A DNA stretch of 13,245 nt from JAEUIZ01 sp046155605 (GTDB lineage Bacteria > Planctomycetota > Phycisphaerae > Phycisphaerales > UBA1924). Position numbers and translations under genes: made by a program. A model generated the notes under the pieces. That model worked only from the letters and a program-made list of their open reading frames with translations. It was not told where the DNA came from and did no database searches. Location: contig JBJXFQ010000025.1 of assembly GCA_046155605.1 (NCBI GenBank), positions 1 to 13,245 on the forward strand, written 5' to 3'. Numbering within the stretch: position 1 is the stretch's first letter; each line of letters begins with the position of its first letter. Shown in pieces: positions 1 through 5,053 of the stretch.

Positions 1-1
1 C

Positions 2-229
2 GAGGGTCTGGGGATCGAGAGCCTCCTGGCCCCGCGTGCCGACGACACGCACGGCAGCGGCCTGGGCGTGCTGCGGTACGTCGTCGAGCGCACGCTCGCG
101 TGCTTCAGCCACTTCCGACGCCTCCGCGTGTGCTACGAACGCTGGGGCACGCACGTCCAGGCCTTCCACGATCTGGCCGCCGCCCTGCTGGTGTGCTCGC
201 GCCTCAAGTCGATACGACTACCGTTCTGA
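2..229 (+). CDS. IS5-family transposase, C-terminal part (5' end outside window)
   Basis: This is an open frame from the window edge to a TGA at 227-229 with no start inside the window; it encodes the last 75 residues of a DDE transposase. The segment around residues 24-50 (GSGLGVLRYVVERTLACF, then FRRLRVCYERWGTHVQAF) matches the usual C-terminal block of IS5-family enzymes. In that block the Glu of the VVER motif is the third catalytic acidic residue, and the downstream R-RLRVRYERRADIHQAF stretch is well conserved. The enzyme would cut and join the ends of its own IS. Only the end of the gene is here, so whether it is intact cannot be judged. It faces the pnkp remnant, and the two stop codons are eight bases apart. 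The family call is firm; the IS5 subgroup is not determined. Confidence 0.85.
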   Translation, partial: EGLGIESLLAPRADDTHGSGLGVLRYVVERTLACFSHFRRLRVCYERWGTHVQAFHDLAAALLVCSRLKSIRLPF

Positions 230-238
230 AACAATCTC
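223..238 (+). repeat. Probable right terminal inverted repeat of the IS5-family element
   Basis: Read on the minus strand, this stretch is GAGATTGTTTCAGAAC. It begins with the GAG-TGTT-AGAA pattern typical of IS5-family ends and lies directly over the transposase stop codon, as IS ends commonly do. The bases after it (CTA/TA at 238-241) fit the short TA-type target that several IS5 subgroups duplicate. The matching left end is outside the window, so pairing could not be tested. The IS would therefore end exactly at the pnkp stop codon (TAG on the minus strand, 240-238). Confidence 0.5.
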
Positions 239-1869
239 TAAAGCCGGGGGTCCACGGGCTCGCTCTCCATCGCCAGCACGGCGAACACGCACTCGTGCAC
301 GCGGCGCAAGGGCTCTCGGCGCACGAACCGCTCGAGAGACTCAACGCCGAGAGAGAACTCTCGAAGGGCGAGCGATCGCTTGGCTCCCAAGCCACGCGAG
401 CGAAGCCGATCGAGGTGCTCGGCCCGGGAGTATTCGGGGCCGTAGATGATTCGGAGGTACTCAGGTCCACGGACCTTCACCGCGGGTTGGAGGAGTCCTC
501 GCGGTCCTTTGGCGATGAACTCCAGGGGTTTGACCACCATGCCCTCGCCGCCGCTGGCCGTGAGCGATGTCCACCATGCCGTTGCCTCGTCCTCGCTAGC
601 CTGGCTCGACAGATCGACGAGTTTCCACGGCGTCGCGACCAGAACGCGATCGGCATCGCCCGCCAATCTCGCGAGCGTTTCCATGTGCCACCGGTGATCG
701 CGATCGACGTGGACCTTCCCCTCGCAGGCGAGGAGATGGAACGGGGCAAGCATGAGGTCGTCCACGCCGGACACGTTCCAGCAGTAGCGCTGGTACGCCT
801 TGACGTATCGCTCGACGAGGTCGGCTCGCTCTGCCGTCGTCGCGAGCAGCAAATCGACCTCGGGAAGCCGGTTCTTCGCCTGCTTCAAGGAGGCGACCGT
901 GGCGCTCAGCCCGGCGGTGGCTGCGACGCCCACGGCCGCATATTGCTCCCGTATGAGAGCCTGAGCCTTGGCCGACCAAGGCAATAGCTCGCAGTCCAAG
1001 CACAGCCAGTCGGTGGCAAGTTCCGCCCAGAGGCCAGCACGCTGAGCCGCGTCCCGAACACGAGCGAGAAGCGCCTGCTCCGTGGACCGATCGTTGAAGA
1101 ACGGCCGACCGGTTCTGGTGTAGATGATCCCAAGTGAATCAGCGTCACGAACTCCGAACCGCCTTTGCGCGACCTGCGGTTCTCTGCACACGACAACGAC
1201 GGCCCGGGAGCCCATGTGCTTTTCTTCGCAGATGACGTGGCCAACCCCGCCCGTGCGGTAGTACTCAAACGCCTCGCGCGGCTGCTCAAGCAGTGGGCCA
1301 TCCCGCGCCGTCTCGCAAGGTGACATCGTCGGCGGGAGATAGATCAGCCACCGGGGGTCGGCGGCGAACCGGCTCATGATCTCGAGCGCCGCGGCCGCAT
1401 TCTCCTGCCGAACGGTGATCGTCCGCGTGAGCCGCGTCTCAATGTGACGCTTGCCCGATACGTCGTCGAGGTCAAGCAGGTCGTCGTGCTCCTGCTGCAA
1501 CGACAATGGCGCGCGATCCTCCGGGGCGAGGAACGGTTTCTTCGACTCTGCGTAGGTGGCGAGTGCTTTGACCGTCACGAACTCTCGCTCAGGCCACCGG
1601 AGCGCGGTCAGCGAGCCGCCAAATACACAGCCCGTGTCGATGCACACCGTGTTGTTGAGCCACTCGGGTTCGGGGATGGGGGTGTGTCCGTAGACCACGG
1701 CAGCCTTGCCGCGATACTCCGCGGCCCAGTTGTAGCGAACTGGCAGGCCAAACTCGTCGGTCTCGCCGGTCGTCTCCCCGAACAGGGCGAACTCGCGCAC
1801 GGCCCCTGACCCACCCTCGGCAGGTGTCGGACGACAGGATCTCCGTGTGCTTGAACAGCCGGCGCGCAA
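238..1869 (-). CDS. Residual pnkp reading frame: phosphatase tail plus RNA ligase domain
   Basis: This is the long open frame left inside the pnkp remnant: 543 codons from a TTG, although the first ~20 are out-of-frame kinase sequence. Real homology begins near residue 21 (SGAVREFALFGE). Residues 60-85 keep the phosphatase VVYGHTP metal-binding His and the CIDTGCVFGG strand. The ligase or adenylyltransferase domain then shows motif I EEKHMGSR (Lys near 217, the AMP-accepting residue), LCLDCELLPW, EGMVVKP, and VKVRGPEYLRIIYGPEY with the motif V lysine. All ligase motifs I can recognise look intact. If translated, for example from GTG 1800, it would be a stand-alone ligase domain. No convincing ribosome binding site is visible, so expression is uncertain. 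It is listed separately because automated annotation would probably call it. Confidence 0.45.
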   Translation of the reverse strand: MRAGCSSTRRSCRPTPAEGGSGAVREFALFGETTGETDEFGLPVRYNWAAEYRGKAAVVYGHTPIPEPEWLNNTVCIDTGCVFGGSLTALRWPEREFVTVKALATYAESKKPFLAPEDRAPLSLQQEHDDLLDLDDVSGKRHIETRLTRTITVRQENAAAALEIMSRFAADPRWLIYLPPTMSPCETARDGPLLEQPREAFEYYRTGGVGHVICEEKHMGSRAVVVVCREPQVAQRRFGVRDADSLGIIYTRTGRPFFNDRSTEQALLARVRDAAQRAGLWAELATDWLCLDCELLPWSAKAQALIREQYAAVGVAATAGLSATVASLKQAKNRLPEVDLLLATTAERADLVERYVKAYQRYCWNVSGVDDLMLAPFHLLACEGKVHVDRDHRWHMETLARLAGDADRVLVATPWKLVDLSSQASEDEATAWWTSLTASGGEGMVVKPLEFIAKGPRGLLQPAVKVRGPEYLRIIYGPEYSRAEHLDRLRSRGLGAKRSLALREFSLGVESLERFVRREPLRRVHECVFAVLAMESEPVDPRL

Positions 1870-1945
1870 GGGTGCTCTTCCCGGAGCCGGAGGCGCCGAT
1901 CAGCACGACGAGAGACAGTTCTGGAACCTTGATGTCAGGAGGCAC
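238..1945 (-). pseudogene. pnkp: Polynucleotide kinase-phosphatase-ligase Pnkp, internally deleted and frameshifted
   Basis: Bacterial Pnkp is normally a ~850-residue protein with a kinase, a phosphatase and an RNA ligase domain. With Hen1 it repairs RNA cut by ribotoxins. Here the kinase starts normally at about 1945-1815 (PELSLVVLIG, the P-loop GASGSGKST, then EILSSDTCRG). The sequence then jumps, near 1807-1822 and into another frame, to VREFALFGETTGETDEFGL, which is the end of the phosphatase domain. The rest of the kinase and most of the phosphatase, roughly 350 residues by comparison with the family, are absent. The ligase domain follows complete to the usual C-terminus ESEPVDPRL. The proposed GTG start (1945-1943) overlaps the hen1 stop by 11 bases, as expected for a coupled hen1-pnkp operon; no ATG is available there. 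Kinase and phosphatase activity must be lost unless this is an assembly error. Confidence 0.8.
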
Positions 1946-3350
1946 GCGCAAACACCCCCATCTGCGTTGGCCAACCAACGTCGCGGCCGTCTGGCGCGAC
2001 ACCGGCATCGCCGATGCCTCTGACCTCGCAGGTGTACCCGAAGCGTACACAGATCCCGTCCGCCCAGGCACGGAACTGGTCCCGCGTCCACTCAAAACGA
2101 TGGTCCTTGTGTCGCACGGACCCCGCCGCCAGCGATTCCCACATGACGTTGTATTCGCTGTTTGGAGTCGTCACGATGACGAGGGACGGCTTGGCGGCAC
2201 CGAACACGACCTTCTCCATCGCCTCCAACCTCGGCTCATCCATGTGCTCGATGACCTCGCACAGCACGGCAGCATCAAACCCATCGAGCCGCCGATCGCG
2301 GTACATGAGCGAGCCATGAATGAGCTCAACGCGCTGGCGGACCATCGGTGGGAGTTGTTCGAGGCGCAATCTGTCCGCGGCGATCTCCAGGGTGCGGTGC
2401 GACACGTCCATGCCGATAATCTTCTCAAAGCCCTTGTGCTTCAGAAGTTCTCTCACCAGCCTCCCCTCGCCACAGCCAAGATCAGCAACCCTTCGTGCGC
2501 CTCTCGCCTGCAGCACGGCCAGCACCACGCCGTGGCGCTGCTGGTGCAGGCTCAACTTCTGCTCCGCCGCTTCCTCGCGGGGATCCTCCGGTGAGTCGGC
2601 CTCGATCTCGACCGGACCCTCGCCGTCCTGCTCTCGAAGTTGCTTGATCGCCTCGTCAGCGAGGTTTCGACGATACTTCAGGTATCGCGTCGCGATGAGC
2701 TCTCGCTCCGGGTGTTGAGCCAACCATCCCTCCCCGTGCCGGAGCAGCTTGGCGACCTCATCATCGCCAACCCAGTAGTGCTTCTCATTGTCAAGGACGG
2801 GAATCAGCACATAGAGGTGGCTGAGCAGATCGCTGAGCGTCTTTGTCGCAGCGATCTCAACACTCAAGAGGGATGAATCACCCCAGTCAGCGAACTTGTC
2901 GTCCAGCGGATGCGAAGTCACGGTGACTCGATAGCCGAGCGGCTCGAACAGTTTGCGCAACAGGTCGGCTCCGCCGGCGCAGGGCAGCGAGGGAATCTTC
3001 GCCTCGAGGGGGATGGCCGTGGCCACCAGTTCCGGGCGATCCTTGCAGTTCCCCGCGAGTGCCGTGCCGAATACCTGCGCAATCGCGACCGCCAGCATGG
3101 AGGACGCGGCGTACGGCCGGTCGTTCACATACTGGTCAAGGGTTCGCTGCCCGCGCTGTCCACGAACCAAGCCGATCGGATCGACTTCAAGGAGCAGGCA
3201 CGCCGTGCACCGATCTGGATCCGATTCCGGGTAGTAGACATGCGCCTTGCCGCATGCCAGAGAAAAGGACTGAACCCGGCCTGGGTGCTTGTGGAGCAGG
3301 AAGCCGAGGTCCGAGGCAGGGTGATGTGTTGTCGTGAGCGAGAGCAGCAT
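1935..3350 (-). CDS. hen1: 3' terminal RNA ribose 2'-O-methyltransferase Hen1
   Basis: Bacterial Hen1 methylates the 2'-OH of the 3'-terminal nucleotide of a cleaved RNA before Pnkp seals it, protecting the repaired RNA from being cut again. The 471-residue length fits the family (~465). The N-terminal half starts with the signature MLLSLTTTHHPASDLGFLLHKHP and LACGKAHVYYPE; it is the part known to activate the Pnkp ligase. The C-terminal methyltransferase has the SAM loop DLGCGEGR at 290-297 and IIGMDVS at 311-317. Its metal-binding set is EVIEH at 365-369 and RHKDHRFEWT at 413-422. The frame is open further upstream to 3845, but that part has no family similarity; ATG 3350 gives the canonical N-terminus and has GTAAGG just before it. 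The gene looks intact, unlike its partner pnkp downstream. Confidence 0.93.
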   Translation of the reverse strand: MLLSLTTTHHPASDLGFLLHKHPGRVQSFSLACGKAHVYYPESDPDRCTACLLLEVDPIGLVRGQRGQRTLDQYVNDRPYAASSMLAVAIAQVFGTALAGNCKDRPELVATAIPLEAKIPSLPCAGGADLLRKLFEPLGYRVTVTSHPLDDKFADWGDSSLLSVEIAATKTLSDLLSHLYVLIPVLDNEKHYWVGDDEVAKLLRHGEGWLAQHPERELIATRYLKYRRNLADEAIKQLREQDGEGPVEIEADSPEDPREEAAEQKLSLHQQRHGVVLAVLQARGARRVADLGCGEGRLVRELLKHKGFEKIIGMDVSHRTLEIAADRLRLEQLPPMVRQRVELIHGSLMYRDRRLDGFDAAVLCEVIEHMDEPRLEAMEKVVFGAAKPSLVIVTTPNSEYNVMWESLAAGSVRHKDHRFEWTRDQFRAWADGICVRFGYTCEVRGIGDAGVAPDGRDVGWPTQMGVFARAS

Positions 3351-3537
3351 CCTTACGGTTTCCTGCAGGTTGGCGAGGTGGAGTGTACGGAAGCCACCCC
3401 TTCCCGAGCGGATTCCCTCTGGCCAAGGGTCGTGCTTCGCATTTTCTTCAGTCCGCGCTGCGAATCGCCCCCCGCGCCGGAAATAAGGGTTTGGGGGGTG
3501 GGCCCGTCGCCCGACGCCCCCCGGCAAGGAGACCACC
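3351..3537. promoter_or_regulatory. Divergent intergenic region between hen1 and the phage-like element genes
   Basis: These 187 bp separate hen1 (leftward) from the sigma-like gene (rightward), so promoters for both must lie here or be absent. I see no good -35/-10 pair for either direction. The best -10-like hexamer for hen1 is TACACT on the minus strand near 3394, without a clear -35. The right part holds runs of G and C (for example ggtttggggggtggg near 3488-3502) and ends in a strong ribosome binding site, AAGGAG at 3526-3531, six bases before GTG 3538. No tRNA or attachment-site duplicate was recognised. Confidence 0.35.
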
Positions 3538-3690
3538 GTGACCCGAATCGGACTGACCCTCGACGAGCACTTCGACCTCTGCATGAAGCCCCGGGCGGGC
3601 GCGGATCCCGCATTCCATGAGGCGGCCCAGGAGGAACGGGACCGGATGTCGGACACGACGATGTTGTGCAGCAAGCCCTGCTGCACATGA
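3538..3690 (+). CDS. N-terminal part of the sigma-70-like regulator (frame broken)
   Basis: This 50-residue frame starts at GTG 3538 behind the best ribosome binding site of the area (AAGGAG, six-base spacing) and ends at TGA 3688-3690. Its product begins VTRIGLTLDEHFDLCMKP and reaches EERDRMSDTT before it diverges. The conserved sigma-like sequence DDVVQQALLHMIAKPPVWDP is already present in the next frame from about 3657, upstream of any good start there. Adding one base after ACG near 3650-3656 would give MSDTDDVVQQALLH in one continuous frame. The simplest reading is one gene, 3538-4109, broken by a single missing base. A programmed -1 frameshift or a sequencing error is possible, but I see no classical slippery heptamer. 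Confidence 0.6.
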   Translation: MTRIGLTLDEHFDLCMKPRAGADPAFHEAAQEERDRMSDTTMLCSKPCCT

Positions 3691-4109
3691 TCGCCAAGCC
3701 GCCCGTCTGGGACCCGGCGCGGGGCGCAAGCCCGAAGTCGCTCATCTACACGGTCATCCAGTGGGCGGTGATGAAGTATGCCGAGCGGGAGGAGCGTGCC
3801 CTCGGGAAGTTCAGGACGCTCCTTGAGCCCGTGGACACAAGGCACAACGCAAGCGACGGGGTCTACGAGGACCCGGCAGGGCGCGAGATCGCCAGCAACC
3901 GCACGGTCGGCCTTTCGCAGTCGTCCTGGGCAACGGAGGACGTACTGGAGTTCATCGACAACGAAGACAGCCGTGCGCTGTGCCGCACGATCGTGGAGTG
4001 CGATGGAAACGTGAGCGAGGCCGCGAGACGGCTCGGCATGAAAGAGAGCACGATCCGGTACCGGTTGAAGTTGATGATCCCGAAGTTGCTCGCGAGGGCT
4101 TCAATCTGA
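3666..4109 (+). CDS. Sigma-70-like / HTH transcriptional regulator, main part
   Basis: This 147-residue frame runs from GTG 3666. The N-terminal block, QQALLHMIAKPPVWDPARGASPKSLIYTVIQWAVMKYAER, resembles sigma-70 region 2 (the DD-VQ-ALL ... FDP-RG-S ... LY-IARN-A pattern). The C-terminal block, DSRALCRTIVECDGNVSEAARRLGMKESTIRYRL (~residues 98-131), is a helix-turn-helix of the region 4 or Fis type. It probably directs transcription of the element's genes. GTG 3666 has no ribosome binding site and begins inside the conserved block, so the true protein probably starts at 3538 in another frame. It is followed 11 bp later by the protease-HTH gene, whose ribosome binding site overlaps this stop codon, which suggests one operon. 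It could also be a phage late-gene activator rather than a true sigma factor. Confidence 0.7.
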   Translation: MQQALLHMIAKPPVWDPARGASPKSLIYTVIQWAVMKYAEREERALGKFRTLLEPVDTRHNASDGVYEDPAGREIASNRTVGLSQSSWATEDVLEFIDNEDSRALCRTIVECDGNVSEAARRLGMKESTIRYRLKLMIPKLLARASI

Positions 4110-4120
4110 AGGAGAGTTCC

Positions 4121-5053
4121 ATGAACGCAAACACGGTCAAGGATGACCTGCTGCTCACGGCCGCGGGGGTCGAGATCGAGGCCGCGGGCAAGGATGCCCG
4201 CCCCAGGATCAGCGTCGTCGCCTACACGGGCCGCATCATGCGCGTGCCCGGCTGGGGCGACATCGCCATCGATCTGGCAGGCCTCGAAGCGGGCGGCCAG
4301 GTTCCCCTGCTGGCCGACCACAACGCCAGCGTCGGCAGCGTCGTCGGCCACGGCGAACCCGCCGTCGCCAACGGGCGGCTCGTGGTCGCGGGCGTGGTCA
4401 GCGGCGCGGGCGAGCCCGCGCGGCATGTCGTGGAGATGGCCAAAGGCGGTTTCCAGTTCCAGGCGTCGGTCGGCGTCGCGCCCACCGAACACGAGCGGCT
4501 GAAGCCGAACCAGGCGGTCGAGGTCAACGGGCGGTCGCTTTCGTCGCCGGGAGGGTTCACGCTCGTGCGCAAGGGGCGGCTGCGGGAAGTCAGCATCACG
4601 ACGCTCGGGGCCGACGCGGAAACGTCGGTGGCCATCGCGGCATCACGTCAGGGACGGACGAATATGGCGGACATCGCACACGAGGATCAGATCCGCGCCG
4701 ATGAGCGCGACCGGCTGAAGGAGATCGAGTTGACCTGCCGCCCCATCTTCGCCGGTGGGGGCGAGCGGGACTGGGGCGTGCACCAGAAGCGGGTGGACAA
4801 CATGAAGGCCAAGGCCGTCACGGGCGACATGACCGTCAGCGAACTCCGCGCGGGCGTGCTCGAGGTCCCGCTCCTCACCTATCGCGAGGCGGCGACGGTG
4901 CTCGGCGTCACGCCGCGCACCGTTTGGACGCTCGTGCAGGCTGGAACGCTGCCCGCGGTGCGCTTCGGACGCAGCGTGAGGATCGACCCGGCGGACCTAC
5001 GGCGGTTCATCGATCGCGCGAAGAGTTCGACGCAGGGGGTGGGCCATGGGTGA
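4121..5053 (+). CDS. Phage capsid (prohead) protease-like protein fused to an excisionase-type HTH
   Basis: The protein has 310 residues from ATG 4121, with AAGGAG at 4109-4114 in front. The frame is open upstream, but that part overlaps the previous gene and has no start signal. Residues ~28-175 resemble the prohead protease family: the strand SVVAYTGRIMRVPGWGDIAIDL, LLADHNAS with a candidate catalytic His 67, and FQFQASVGVAP with a candidate Ser 116. Residues ~190-248 are a charged, helical, scaffold-like linker (ERDRLKEIE, then WGVHQKRVDNMKAKAV). Residues 250-301 form a clear winged-HTH DNA-binding domain of the excisionase/MerR type (LLTYREAATVLGVTPRTVW, then LPAVRFGRSVRIDPADLRRFI). No capsid gene is nearby, so the protease part may be a relic or reused, while the HTH could act as excisionase or regulator. 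The gene overlaps the next one by eight bases. Confidence 0.75.
   Translation: MNANTVKDDLLLTAAGVEIEAAGKDARPRISVVAYTGRIMRVPGWGDIAIDLAGLEAGGQVPLLADHNASVGSVVGHGEPAVANGRLVVAGVVSGAGEPARHVVEMAKGGFQFQASVGVAPTEHERLKPNQAVEVNGRSLSSPGGFTLVRKGRLREVSITTLGADAETSVAIAASRQGRTNMADIAHEDQIRADERDRLKEIELTCRPIFAGGGERDWGVHQKRVDNMKAKAVTGDMTVSELRAGVLEVPLLTYREAATVLGVTPRTVWTLVQAGTLPAVRFGRSVRIDPADLRRFIDRAKSSTQGVGHG

Noticed and set aside
1824..2594. Plus-strand frame (256 codons) opposite hen1
   Set aside because: It is a shadow of hen1, where methyltransferase motifs are unambiguous on the minus strand.
3440..3540. Left attachment site of the element in the GC-rich divergent region
   Set aside because: Short similarities to the tmRNA 3' end (for example GAATCGCCCCCC against GAATTGAACCCCC) are too weak and explained by base composition.
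3351..3845. In-frame upstream extension of hen1 by 165 codons
   Set aside because: It has no family similarity, overlaps the start of the oppositely directed sigma-like gene, and the canonical Hen1 N-terminus begins exactly at ATG 3350.
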